Source of the DNA: Cordylochernes scorpioides
Lineage: Eukaryota > Arthropoda > Arachnida > Pseudoscorpiones > Chernetidae
Length of the DNA: 64,000 bases
Assembly (NCBI GenBank): GCA_030710605.1
Contig: CP092863.1
Location: 140,375,547-140,439,546 of the forward strand
Direction: 5' to 3'
Numbering within the stretch: position 1 is the stretch's first letter; each line of letters starts with the position of its first letter. A model generated the notes under the pieces. That model had not been told where the DNA came from, did no database searches, and saw nothing but the letters and a program-made list of their open reading frames with translations. The position numbers and the translations under genes were made by a program. Positions 20,991 through 31,664 of this stretch are shown here, piece by piece.

Positions 20991-21926
20991 CAAGGTGGAA
21001 TCAATAAATAAGGTGAATTATAATTTATTTTAAAAAATAAGAACGATATTAAAATTTAGGACTTGATTTATTCAAAATAATCACCTTGGCTTTCTATACA
21101 TCGTCTCCATCGTTCTGGCAACTTGTAAATACCCTCTTTATAGGCACTCTTAGGAAGCGTGTGAAAAAAATCTTGCACCACTTTCTGGACATCTTCATCC
21201 GAGTCAAATCGCTTTCCCTTTAACTCCTAATTTAGTAGTCCAAAAAAGAAATAGTCAGAGGGGGCTAGGTCTGGACTATATGCAGGATGTTCTAAAACTT
21301 AAAATCCTAATTTAATGATTGTAGATACAGTTTTACATGATGTATGCGGCCTTGCATTATCATGAAGGAAGAGAACACATTTACTAAGCTTCCCTCTTCT
21401 TTTGTTTCTTATACCGGGCTTTAGCTTATTTACAAGAATGTAACAATAAAGGTCGCTGTTCATACGTAGCCTATGGTAAAAATAGATATTTTTCTATCCT
21501 CCAAAATTAAGTTTTCAACCGCATTTATCGTTCTCGGCGTCGCTGTAACACTTGGTCGACCAGGTCGCTCAATATCGGTACATGTAATTCGTCCATTTTT
21601 GAACTCGTTAACCCATTTATAAATGTTTTTTCAAGACAAAAAATACTCACCATAGATATTTTTCATTCTTTGGCATATTTGAGATGTTTGAATACCTTCT
21701 GCATTCAAGAAACGAATAACTGCACGTTGTTCAAGCTGGTGCAATCCTTCAAAAGAGCTTCCATTTTAGTTTATTTATTTGTCTCGCGCCGCGCATGGGA
21801 AAAAAGAACAGAACACCTTAAATAGTCTCTCGGTGTTATATTTTAATATTCTGTGATTTAAATTATTTTTGCTTTTTTAAATTTTAAGAAATAAGATAAT
21901 TCACCTTATTTATTGATCCCCCCTTG
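20991..21926 (-). pseudogene. Mariner-family transposon fossil
   Basis: 936 bp between TA dinucleotides, with inverted termini (left CAAGGTGGAATCAATAAATA, right its complement with two changes). Minus-strand reading in changing frames gives EQRAVIRFLNAEGIQTSQIC, a GRPSVTATPRTINAV linker, YSPDLAPSDYFFF and ELPERWRRCIESQGDYF-like residues at the end. Stops and frameshifts throughout; inactive. Confidence 0.85.
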
Positions 21927-22287
21927 TATGTATTTTTCTTCTTCAAATATTCAACTAGAAGCTATGGCGTCAATTTCAACAAAACACATTTAAATTCCCA
22001 GTTCTGAGAGGAACTCTACAACCGATGCCAGTGTGGACTGCTAACAAAATCGAAGTAGATAATGGTCGAGTTGTTAAAAGAGAATGCCAGCGAGTTCCTG
22101 AAATTTTAGAGATTTTTTATGTGTCCGGAAGCGATCCGTCGATAGAACATGATAATTGCGTGTAGCGGGGGCATTTTTCCGGGATGATGAATGGCTGGAG
22201 CTGCTAATTATGGAGCTAAACGATGCAGAGACACTGACATCCATCTTCCACTGACACCTGACTGTCGATGGCTGCTCAGCCTCGCTT
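21927..22287. other. Unassigned segment before the satellite
   Basis: 22,075-22,290 is GC-richer and open on the minus strand for 83 codons (EAEQPSTVRCQWKMDVSV), but I recognise no family. Confidence 0.35.
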
Positions 22288-25040
22288 GTTGCACACTCTA
22301 GTCGTACACTTCTATTGTTGCACACTCTAGTCGTACACTTCTATTGTTGCACACTCTAGTCGTACACTTCTATTGTTGCACACTCCCGTCGTACACTTCT
22401 ATTGTTGCATACTCTAGTCGTACGCTTCTATTGTTGCATACTCTACTCGTACACTTCTATAGTTGCATACTCTACTCGTAAACTTCAATTGTTGCATACC
22501 CTACTCGTACACTTCGTTTGTTGCATACTCTACTCGTACACTTCTATTGTTGCATACTCTACTCGTAAACTTCTATTGTTGCATACTCCTGTCGTAAACT
22601 TCTATTGTTGCACACTCTAGTCGTACAGTGCTATTGTTGCATACTCTACTCGTACACTTCTAAAGTTGCATACTCTACTCGTAAACTTCTATTGTTGCAC
22701 ACTCTAGTCGTCCACTTCTATTGTTGCACACTTTAGTCGTACAATGCTATTGTTTCATACTCTACTCGTACACTTCTATTGTTGCATACTCTACTCGTAC
22801 ACTTCTATTGTTGCATACTCTACTCGTACACTTCTATAGTTGCATACTCTACTCGTACACTCCTATTGTTGCACACTCTAGTCGTACAGTGCTATTGTTG
22901 CACACTCTAGTCGTACACTTCTATTGTTGCATACTCTAGTCGTACACTTCTATTGTTGCATACTCTAGTCGTACACTTCTATTGTTGCATACTCTAGTCG
23001 TACACTTCTATTGTTGCACACTCTAGTAGTACAATGCTATTGTTGCATACTCTAGTCGTACCCTTCTATTGTTGCATACTCTACTCGTACACTTCTATTG
23101 TTGCACACTCTAGTCGTACAATGCCATTGTTGCATACTCTACTCGTACATTTCTATTGTTGCATACTCTACTCGTACACTTCTATAGTTGCATACTCTAC
23201 TCGTAAACTTCTATTGTTGCATACTCCTGTCGTAACCTTCTATTGTTGCACACACTAGTCGTAAACTCCTATTGTTGCATACTCTACTCGTACACTTCTA
23301 TTGTTGCATACTCTACTCGTACACTTCTATAGTTGCATACTCTACTCGTACACTTCTATTGTTGCACACTCTAGTCGTACAGTGCTATTGTTGCACACTC
23401 TAGTCGTACACTTCTATTGTTGCATACTCTAGTCGTACACTTCTATTGTTGCATACTCTAGTCGTACACTTCTATTGTTGCACACTCTAGTCGTACAATG
23501 CTATTGTTGCATACTCTACTCGTACACTTCTATTGTTACATGCTCTACTTGTACACTTCTATAGTTGCATACTCTACTCGTACACTTCTATTATTGCACA
23601 CTCTAGTCGTACAGTGCTATTGTTGCACACTCTAGTCGTACACTTCTATTGTTGCATACTCTAGTCGTACACTTCTATTGTTGCATACTCTAGTTGTACA
23701 CTTCTATTGTTGCACACTCTAGTCGTACAATGCTATTGTTGCATACTCTACTCGTACACTTCTATTGTTACATACTCTACTCGTACACTTCTATAGTTGC
23801 ATACTCTACTCGTACACTTCTATTGTTGCACACTCTAGTCGTACACTTCTATTGTTACATACTCTACTTGTACACTTCTATAGTTGCATACTCTACTCGT
23901 ACACTTCTATTATTGCACACTCTAGTCGTACAGTGCTATTGTTGCACACTCTAGTCGTACACTTCTAGAGTTGCATACTCTACTCGTACACTTCTATTGT
24001 TGCACACTCTAGTCGTACAGTGCTATTGTTGCACACTCTAGTCGTACACTTCTATTGTTGCATACTCTAGTCGTACACTTCTATTGTTGCACACTCTAGT
24101 CGTACCCTTCTATTGTTGCATACTCTAGTCGTACAGTGCTATTGTTGCATACTCTAGTCGTACACTTCTATTGTTGCACACTCTAGTCGTACAGTGCTAT
24201 TGTTGCATACTCTAGTCGTACACTTCTATTGATGCACACTTTAGTCGTACCCTTCTATTGTTGCATACTCTAGTAGTACAGTGATATTGTTGCATACTCT
24301 AGTCGTACACTTCTATTGTTGCATACTCTAGTCGTACACTTCTATTGTTGCACACTCTAGTCGTACACTTCTATTGATGCACACTTTAGTCGTACCCTTC
24401 TATTGTTGCATACTCTAGTCGTACAGTGCTATTGTTGCATACTCTAGTCGTACACTTCTATTGTTGCACACTCTAGTCGTACAGTGCTATTGTTGCATAC
24501 TCTAGTCGTACACTTCTATTGATGCACACTTTAGTCGTACCCTTCTATTGTTGCATACTCTAGTAGTACAGTGATATTGTTGCATACTCTAGTCGTACAC
24601 TTCTATTGTTGCATACTCTAGTCGTACACTTCTATTGTTGCATACTCTAGTCGTACACTTCTATTGTTGCACACTCTAGTCGTACAGTGCTATTGTTGCA
24701 TACTCTAGTCGTACACTTCTATTGATGCACACTTTAGTCGTACCCTTCTATTGTTGCATACTCTAGTAGTACAGTGATATTGTTGCATACTCTAGTCGTA
24801 CCCTTCTATTGTTGCATACTCTAGTCGTACAGTGCTATTGTTGCATACTCTAGTCGTACACTTCTATTGATGCACACTTTAGTCGTACCCTTCTATTGTT
24901 GCATACTCTAGTAGTACAGTGATATTGTTGCATACTCTAGTCGTACACTTCTATTGTTGCATACTCTAGTCGTACACTTCTATTGTTGCACACTCTAGTC
25001 GTACACTTCTATTGTTGCACCCTCCCGTTGTCCAGTTCTC
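22288..25040 (+). repeat. 29-bp satellite, about 95 units, with higher-order repeats
   Basis: Unit TTGCACACTCTAGTCGTACA + CTTCTATTG. Variants alternate CACACTCTAG/CATACTCTACT and ACACTTC/ACAGTGC. In the distal part one variant (GATGCACACTTTAGTCG) recurs at 24,231, 24,376, 24,521, 24,724 and 24,869, i.e. every 145 bp (5 units), once 203 bp (7 units). The short open frames inside are a by-product of the 87-bp (3 x 29) periodicity. Confidence 0.97.
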
Positions 25041-25249
25041 ATTGACCTGAAGAAGGTGAAGTTATTCATCGAAATAAATCATTCAGAGGCTATATTTCCA
25101 CAAAAACTCCCAAATAGCAATTGATTTTCTGCAAATCTTCTTAAATACACTGGTGTCCAAAAAATAAGAAACTTAACCAATATTGAAATTTTTCAAAAGC
25201 TAATTTATTAACAAATATAAAATTTGGTATACAAATAGTTTAAACTATG

Positions 25250-25568
25250 TGTTCTACCGCGTTAGGGTAAAGGTTCGAGCTGCAGTGAGAACTATAAATT
25301 AATAATTTATATTTTAATAAGTGTCCAAAAATTACATACAATTATAAGAGGCAGATGGAGTACAGTTTTTACTCCACCAGCGCCTAGAGTATTATATAAT
25401 AGAAGGAACCGCTGCAGGTTGTAGCGACGCGCGGTAAACACCCGGCGACATCAGGCGGTGTTCGAAAAGTGCGCGCGCAGCCCCCGGTGCGCGCGCAGGC
25501 CGGCTGGCCAGCTCGCAGAATTTCCGGCGTCCCATGCCAGCGTCGCCCGCTGGCATCCTCTTATCTCA
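25250..25568 (-). repeat. 3' LTR of KH-carrying element
   Basis: 319 bp. GC-rich part has self-complementary GCGCGCGCA words. Encodes the last ~39 residues of the 827-codon ORF. Confidence 0.95.
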
Positions 25569-27934
25569 TGCCCCCCCTGGAGATTGGGACTTGGGACCGA
25601 TCCAACGTAGTTGCTATAACGCGGGTTCGGTTCTCGGGTTCGAGGGGATAAGGTCTGCTGATGTTGAGCTGAGTTGGGTGGGGTGGTGTACGGTGGAGGC
25701 ACGAAAGGTCGTAAGAATCTGCGATTACGGCGAAGAAGGCGTCCGGCGTCGGTCCGGATGAGGTAGCTGCGACCGCGTGGAAGTTGTTCGAGAACCTCAG
25801 CAAGGAGGGTCCAATGTTTTGTGCGGTGATCCTGGACAAGGACTATTGCTCCCACTTCCAAATGTGAGAGTGGCTTGGCGTTGCGATTGTATCGCTTCCG
25901 GAAGGAATGTTCTCTTACATTTTGCTGCAAGAGGTACTGGGCCATCTGGATCTGCTGGGGCGTGCCAGAGGTGGTGATGACCCGTTCGTTGCTACCAGGT
26001 TGAGACTCATCTATGGTGATCCCCGCACCAGACTCGCGCCGGATCTTCCTGATGCGTTGACCACCTTTCCCAATGATGGCACCGGCGAGATCATTTGGTA
26101 TAGTGACTTGTGATGAGCCTTTTTTCGGGACGACTACCATAGGATGGCACCAATCAATGGCTTCGCCGACGGGTACCTGTTCGATTATCCCTTTCGCCAA
26201 CATGGTATCGAGTTGAGTTTTGACGGGGTCTCTCCAGTGAAAGGGAACGTTGTATGCCCGGTAGCGTTTGCAAGGAACGGCATCTTTAACTAGTTCGATA
26301 GACATGGGGGGTACTTGCATGGGTTTTAACACTGTGTCGTCGAACGCTCTAGCATAATGGGTAAGGATAGACTGCTTATCGATCTCATTGGCTCTCACCG
26401 GGGTCGGCGGGAACGTTAGAACTTGTCCGTTGGTTATGGCATTGACGATCATTGAATGGGGCCAGTTATCCGGCAGAAGTCCTAAGGCTTTGCATCCGCT
26501 CTTGCTCAAGAGAGGGGCGTTCAGGTGCTTGCAGACTCCAACGGTAGTACTGTATGTTTTCCCGTTGAGATGCAGTGCCGCGACGAACGATCCACAAGGA
26601 CTTAAGCTGATGCCGTTGGCTCCTACGCAAGGGACGTTCTTCGGGTTGAGTGCTGATCGGGTCTGCTCATCCAGTAACAGGAATTCTGATTCTGGGATTA
26701 GATCCAGATCTGACCCCGGGTCCGCCAGCCAACGGATTTGGTGTAACTTATGGTTGATATCGGTCGGAATGGTTATGAGTTCGTTGCGTACTCCAGCTGC
26801 AACAACTGTGTTTGAGGGTCCTGGTTGGGACTGATTGTTTCTGGTTGCGGGTGGCGGGATATTAGGTTTGGTTGTGGGTTTCCGTTTCAGTTGTCGGCAA
26901 ACCCTTCCGTAATGCCCGGTGATGCCGCATTTGTTACACTCTATGTCTTTTGCTGGGCACTGGTCACGGCGGTGTCTTGGGTTAGCCCCACATCCGGAGC
27001 AGGGGTCGTTAGGATCATAGGGTTTCTGAAAGAAACGGTTGGCCTTAGGTGAGGTTTCAGACGAGCTGGCTTGTTGATGCTTGTAGGTTGATGGTGCACG
27101 TATGGTTGCAATGTAGGCTTCGGGGGAGGTGGTTGGGGAGGGTGAAAGAGTCGCGCCCACGGCGGTAGCACTCTCATGTGCGAGGCAAATTGAGAGGACT
27201 CGGTCCAGGGAGAGGTCGGAATTGTACTGCTCCGCCAGTACTTTTCGTTGGAGGTCTTTATCAAACAGGCCACATATTAACCTGTCACGGATACGGAGTT
27301 GCTGTTGATAACCAGCAAGGGCAAACGTTTTCCCACAAGCTCTTTTTGTGCATATTTTAATACACGGGTCGCCGCATGTGCTGCACTTAAAATCCAGCTC
27401 ATGTGCACACGAGTCATCAAGAGCTTTAAGGGCTGCGAAGTAGCGATCCACCGATTCTCCGGTTTGTTGGTCCCTACGATGAAAATCTTGCCGATCAAGG
27501 AGGGGGTTTCGCTTCTTGCGTAGGTAGGCCTCGAGAGCATTCACGGCTTCATCGAGGGTGGTGGTGGTAGAAATATGAAGGCGGCCTGATTGCCAAAGGA
27601 TGGTCCATTCGGAATGGAGGGCGGCACGCAAAGTCACTTTCTGTGTGGATAGCGGGAAGGTGGCTACTTGTTGGGCGTCCACGTAGTCGTTCCAACGTTG
27701 TTTCCAAACGCGGAAAAGAGACATCGTTAACTCCTCCGGGGAAGCCAGTTTAGGAAGCTGGATGATTTTTGTGGCGTGGTGAGGAGGAGCTCCTAATGGG
27801 ACTGTCGGTGTCGGATTCCGAGTAGCCATCTGCTGCAACAGTGCGGCTATGGACCTGAGGATGTCGGTGCTGGTCGGCGAGGCAGGGTTCTCTGGAGGGG
27901 TTTGGGATGGTCGGCGATTCCTTCTTGAGGGCAT
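25451..27934 (-). CDS. Gag-protease-RT stump-KH domain-integrase tail fusion protein
   Basis: 827 codons, uninterrupted. Residues ~70-260: retroviral-type Gag ([19 protein letters not shown] at 215-233). Zinc knuckles C312-C326 (CX2CX5HX4C) and C333-C346 (CX2CX4HX4C). Residues ~395-490: aspartic protease, with the active site reading [11 protein letters not shown] (D405-P406-G407) instead of D-T/S-G. Residues ~523-607: start of reverse transcriptase, ending [11 protein letters not shown]. Residues 608-677: KH domain ([20 protein letters not shown], with the GKGG loop at 622-625, then [15 protein letters not shown] and [10 protein letters not shown]), very like the third KH of hnRNP K. Residues 678-745: C-terminal integrase tail ([20 protein letters not shown]). 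The last ~39 residues lie in the LTR. RT catalytic core, RNase H and integrase core are absent. Start ATG 27,934 lies 70 bases after the PBS. KH3 of hnRNP K binds C-rich single strands; a role in packaging or splicing of the element RNA is speculation. Confidence 0.93.
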   Translation of the reverse strand: MPSRRNRRPSQTPPENPASPTSTDILRSIAALLQQMATRNPTPTVPLGAPPHHATKIIQLPKLASPEELTMSLFRVWKQRWNDYVDAQQVATFPLSTQKVTLRAALHSEWTILWQSGRLHISTTTTLDEAVNALEAYLRKKRNPLLDRQDFHRRDQQTGESVDRYFAALKALDDSCAHELDFKCSTCGDPCIKICTKRACGKTFALAGYQQQLRIRDRLICGLFDKDLQRKVLAEQYNSDLSLDRVLSICLAHESATAVGATLSPSPTTSPEAYIATIRAPSTYKHQQASSSETSPKANRFFQKPYDPNDPCSGCGANPRHRRDQCPAKDIECNKCGITGHYGRVCRQLKRKPTTKPNIPPPATRNNQSQPGPSNTVVAAGVRNELITIPTDINHKLHQIRWLADPGSDLDLIPESEFLLLDEQTRSALNPKNVPCVGANGISLSPCGSFVAALHLNGKTYSTTVGVCKHLNAPLLSKSGCKALGLLPDNWPHSMIVNAITNGQVLTFPPTPVRANEIDKQSILTHYARAFDDTVLKPMQVPPMSIELVKDAVPCKRYRAYNVPFHWRDPVKTQLDTMLAKGIIEQVPVGEAIDWCHPMVVVPKKGSSQVTIPNDLAGAIIGKGGQRIRKIRRESGAGITIDESQPGSNERVITTSGTPQQIQMAQYLLQQNVREHSFRKRYNRNAKPLSHLEVGAIVLVQDHRTKHWTLLAEVLEQLPRGRSYLIRTDAGRLLRRNRRFLRPFVPPPYTTPPNSAQHQQTLSPRTREPNPRYSNYVGSVPSPNLQGGHEIRGCQRATLAWDAGNSASWPAGLRAHRGLRAHFSNTA
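25571..25580 (-). promoter_or_regulatory. Polypurine tract (plus-strand primer)
   Basis: Minus strand reads CCAGGGGGGGCA directly before the 3' LTR. Confidence 0.8.
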
Positions 27935-27992
27935 CTTGATTACTAATTGTCACTGAGCTGTCACTTAAAAAACGGCTATAATTAACCGAATG

Positions 27993-28004
27993 TCGACTGC
28001 GCCA
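27993..28004 (-). promoter_or_regulatory. Primer-binding site, tRNA-Ser type
   Basis: Minus strand TGGCGCAGTCGA abuts the 5' LTR and complements the CCA end and acceptor stem (CGACTGCG) of arthropod tRNA-Ser, as in Mag-clade elements. The match is about 11 nt. Confidence 0.75.
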
Positions 28005-28323
28005 TGTTCTACCGCGTTAGGGTAAAGGTTCGAGCTGCAGTGAGAACTATAAATTAATAATTTATATTTTAATAAGTGTCCAAAAATTACATACAATTAT
28101 AAGAGGCAGATGGAGTACAGTTTTTACTCCACCAGCGCCTAGAGTATTATATAATAGAAGGAACCGCTGCAGGTTGTAGCGACGCGCGGTAAACACCCGG
28201 CGACATCAGACGGTGTTCGAAAAGTGCGCGCGCAGCCCCCGGTGCGCGCGCAGGCCGGCTGGCCAGCTCGCAGAATTTCCGGCGTCCCATGCCAGCGTCG
28301 CCCGCTGGCATCCTCTTATCTCA
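28005..28323 (-). repeat. 5' LTR of KH-carrying element
   Basis: 319 bp, one visible difference from the 3' LTR. Confidence 0.95.
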
Positions 28324-28365
28324 CTATGGAGAATTTGACTAGCTATATGAAAATTTAAAAAAAAA

Positions 28366-28757
28366 TAAATCAAATGATATACACACTAGCAGCTTGCGCC
28401 TATCAGCGGCCTGCCTTATTCTGACCTACCCAAGACTCTATATTGACCTAACAAAGTTACAATATATTGTATAAGGCAGGCCGCTGATAGGTGTAAGCTG
28501 CTAGTGTGTATATCATTTGATTTATTTTTCCTTTAATCTCTGTCTTTCCTTATTGTATTATTAGCGTAGATACCAATGGTCACACACAAATTATAGTAGT
28601 TGATTATATCGTAAGAGAATACCCTAGAATTGTCACTTTCAACAAATTTCACAAATATCGATTATTTATTTCAATTGTAAAGAAATTCAACTCGTAAAAT
28701 AGATTTAGAGATGATTATTTTGCGAAAAGGATATTGATATATAAAAATAAAAATAAA
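28366..28757. repeat. Foldback repeat, copy 1 (inside Tc1)
   Basis: Starts with a 165-bp hairpin with ~57-bp arms (AAATAAATCAAATGATATAC to GCGGCCTGCCTTA and complement) and continues for 225 bp of non-palindromic sequence. The whole is repeated almost identically at 44,274-44,668 in the same orientation. Confidence 0.9.
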
Positions 28758-29523
28758 ATGGTTGCCTGTAAAGTCGGTTTTACGGGCGAAGAATTTACGT
28801 GACAACGGTAGAATATTTATTGATATGAATATAATTAAATTGCACAATAGGAACAAGGAATTGAATGAAAATATGAATTGCACAAATTTTAACTATAGAA
28901 ATATATTTTGTTTACTAAAACATTGTACATGTAAACTTAAACTTAACTAATTCCTATTTGAGTGATTTTGTTGAGGATAGGACGATGATAGGAGAAATAT
29001 GAAATGAAAGGAAGTGTTTCTGCTGTAATGTGTCTTGCGAAAGTCAAGTCGATAGTTGTTCCTTTTAACGTAGTTGACTTTACTTAACACTATCAACATT
29101 TATCAATAGTATGACATAACCTATAAACTCAGTTTCTCAACTTTTGTGTCAATCTAACAATTAATCAGTCAATCATAGTTTACGATAATGAAATATCAGT
29201 GTACAATTATTTACCTTTATTGTTGTAGTTGTTGTAAATGACGTATCTAAGCACTCCACATTTTCACTACAGACACAGCTGACGATACTTTAACCACACG
29301 TGTGAACTTGTATTATGACGCTTTCTTGTTTTTCCAACGCCAAGAACGTTCGAGAAAGACAAAGACAGAGACAAGCATGCGCCGATTCAATGCGCCTAAT
29401 TCTCTAGCGCTGCGCGCGCAGCACTCTCGTTCGGTGACTCATCGCAACGTTACCGGGCGTTACACTTTTTCATAAGTGACTCCCAGCCGCAACCTAATTT
29501 AAGACGTTGTCACGTCAAAATAT
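28757..29523. other. Unclassified insertion with short inverted ends
   Basis: ACGTGACAACG (28,797-28,807) recurs inverted as CGTTGTCACGT (29,505-29,515). The right half is GC-rich with CGCTGCGCGCGCAGCACT. It interrupts the Tc1 element and holds no ORF with recognisable similarity. Possibly a non-autonomous DNA transposon. Confidence 0.45.
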
Positions 29524-29597
29524 TTGAAATTATGAAATATGCAAATTATTACCAACATACCCAAAGCTAAGGTTCCAGATCTTAAAGAAATAAGATA

Positions 29598-30620
29598 TCA
29601 ATAGGGAGTATGATCACCTCTAACAGCTATCAAGGTCTCACAGCGAGCCCTCATACTGTTTACCAGGCTTTGGAGGAGGTCCAGGGGTAGTAAACCCCAC
29701 TCCTCCAATAGAGCAGTTCTTAGCTCAACGAGGGTTCTGGGAGAGGGGTGACCTGCTCCAATACGCCTCCCTAGAGCATCCCACACATGCTCTATTGGAT
29801 TCAGGTCCGGAGATCTGGCTGGCCAATCCATCCTTCGAATATTCTCACTCTGGAGATATTAATTGACTAGCCTAGCCCTATGCGGACGAGCATTGTCGTC
29901 CATAAAAATTAAATTGTGACCAATTTGATCTCTATAAGGTCTTAGATAGGGCTCAAGGATCTCGTCCCTGTACCTTTGGGCAGTTAAAGTGCCCCCAGAA
30001 AAAATGTGGAGGGGTGTGCGTCTGCTAGAACTGATGCCAGCCCAGACTAAGAGACTGCCTCCTCTAAAACTGTCTATTTCCCTGATGTTACTGGGATGAT
30101 AGCGGGTTCCAGGCTCCCTCCAGATGAAAACTCGTCGATAATCTGTGTTCAAACTAAATCTTGACTCGTCACTGAAGAGAACATTGGCCCACTGATCATG
30201 AGTCCAGGCGTGATGTTCCAAGCACCAATTCAAGCGGGCTCTCCTGTGAGCAGAGGATAAAGGGATACAGACCATTGGTCTTCTTGCATAAAGAGCACCT
30301 TCGTGAAGCCTTCGGTAAACAGTTTGTCTTGAAATTCTCGTTCCAGTAGCACTTGAGAGTTCATTAGAGAGTTGAATAGCTGTCATCTCCCTTATGGCGC
30401 TTAGCAGTTACGACCAGATAACGGTCTTCAGAGGTAGCTGTTTTTTTTTCTACCAGAACCTTCTTTTCTTTTGATGGTTCCTGTCTCAATGAACTGTTTC
30501 CATATTTTGCTGACCATAAGATTTATTCACATTTAGCCATTTTGATACTTCAACTTGTGATTGTCCTGCTTCCATTCTTCCAACAGCTCTCCATTTTAAA
30601 TCATCTGCTCAAATATTTTG
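29598..30620 (-). pseudogene. Tc1-like transposase (DD34E), one stop plus N-terminal decay
   Basis: Catalytic triad visible: D in VLFSDESRFSL, D in LIFMDDNARPHRA, E in DLNPIEHVWD, exactly 34 residues apart. An in-frame TAA at 29,859-29,861 (after RARLVN) splits an otherwise intact reading frame. Upstream, the N-terminal helix-turn-helix is recognisable (WRAVGRMEAGQSQVEVSKWL, about 30,560-30,500) but broken by frameshifts. The second HTH reads GTRISRQTVYRRLHEG. A full copy would cut and paste TA-flanked elements; this one is dead. Confidence 0.92.
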
Positions 30621-30879
30621 TAAACTCTTAATTAACTAAGGATTAAATAAAATTATAATTGGACAATTCTTAGATGGGGTAAATGACACGCCAAATAGCA
30701 CACTTATAAAGACAAGCAAAAATTTGGGTATTTTCAATTTTACCGAATCGAATGGTTGCGATAAATAAATTCTACGACTTAAAATACCTAATTAAATTAC
30801 TTTTTAGCTTTTAGCGTTGTATATTTTAAAACATATCATTAAAAATAAAAGTTTCTTATTTTTTGGACACCAGTGTAGG

Positions 30880-31355
30880 TATTTTTGTAAGGTTAAGGGA
30901 GGATGGTAAGTCGTATGTTAAAAGGGCTCTTTTACCTTTTAAAAACGAATTGAAACAATGTTTTGAGGTATGAAATCGGCTGAAAAATGACAAGGTTTTC
31001 CGGGTAATGGAATTGCGTTGGGATAGTATGTAAATACAGAAACGGTAATACAAAATGCATAGATTCAATGCATTTCCAAAAAAAGGTGGTGCCTTTTTAA
31101 TACAAGAGAGACCAAATTTAGGCCACAATATGCAAAATGAAATTATACAAGAATGGTATGTATGTGCATACATTCTACGCACTAATGGTGAAATGAAATG
31201 AATAGTTTCAATACGTATTCAAGGGAGAAGTGCTTTTATCTCAGGTTTATTTGAAGGAAGAACTGAAGCAAGTTTAGTATTTCAATTTAGATATTTTTGT
31301 GTTCGAATATATATTTCGCTTATGCAACAACCTAATGTGCTGTGCTGTTTCTACT
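30880..31355. other. No feature recognised
   Basis: Minus-strand open frame of 108 codons at 30,856-31,182 has low-complexity composition and no recognisable domain; I do not call it a gene. Confidence 0.4.
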
Positions 31356-31359
31356 TATA

Positions 31360-31662
31360 CCAAGTACACGTGATACAAGCCATGATAATCATAGTGAGTA
31401 GTTAGCGATGTATTCTACTGTAAGGGCACCACATGTCTACACATGTAGAAAACCGTTCTACCTTTGCACTTACAAGTGTGCCTGAGCGCCGTCTGATTAC
31501 TTGCACTCACTGGTTATATTGGAATTTTAAAATATTCATGGGGCCATTTAGAAGCAATATTTTCTTTAGGTAAAAAAACTTGCCTAATGCGGGATTCGAA
31601 CCCGGGTCGATGCTGTCAAAAATAAACAGTTTATACCACTTCTCCACCAAACCCCACTCGAG
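31360..31662 (-). mobile_element. SINE-1 full-length
   Basis: Intact B box on the minus strand (GGGTTCGAATCCCGC) with the complete body and tail. Confidence 0.85.
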
Positions 31663-31664
31663 CT

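Larger units (their letters stand above)
25250..28323 (-). mobile_element. Young Ty3/gypsy (Mag-like) LTR retrotransposon with captured KH domain
   Basis: Two 319-bp LTRs (TG...CA), target duplication CTATG (25,245-25,249 and 28,324-28,328), a tRNA-Ser-type PBS and a polypurine tract. A single gag-pro-RT stump-KH-integrase tail ORF replaces the normal gag-pol. At 3.07 kb it lacks most of pol, so it must use enzymes from a related element. I see one base difference between the LTRs (CATCAGGCGG vs CATCAGACGG), so insertion was recent. Confidence 0.95.
25148..30875 (-). mobile_element. Tc1-family DNA transposon, host for nested insertions
   Basis: Perfect 27-bp terminal inverted repeats starting CACTGGTGTCCAAAAAATAA, flanked by TA on both sides (25,146-25,147 and 30,876-30,877). 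Inside its 3' half sit an LTR retrotransposon (25,250-28,323), a foldback repeat (28,366-28,757) and a further segment (28,757-29,523). The transposase lies on the minus strand. Confidence 0.93.

Noticed and set aside
22402-23968. Several 60-90 codon open frames with repeated Leu/Tyr-rich peptides
   Set aside because: They arise from the 29-bp satellite read in three rotating frames (87-bp period); no start context or family.
22288-25040. CRISPR-like array (29-bp repeats)
   Set aside because: No unique spacers; units are contiguous, and the setting is eukaryotic.
26388-27052. Plus-strand ORFs opposite the gag-protease region
   Set aside because: Antisense shadows of the intact 827-codon minus-strand frame.
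30856-31182. 108-codon minus-strand ORF as a gene
   Set aside because: No domain, biased composition and repeat-rich setting; consistent with chance.
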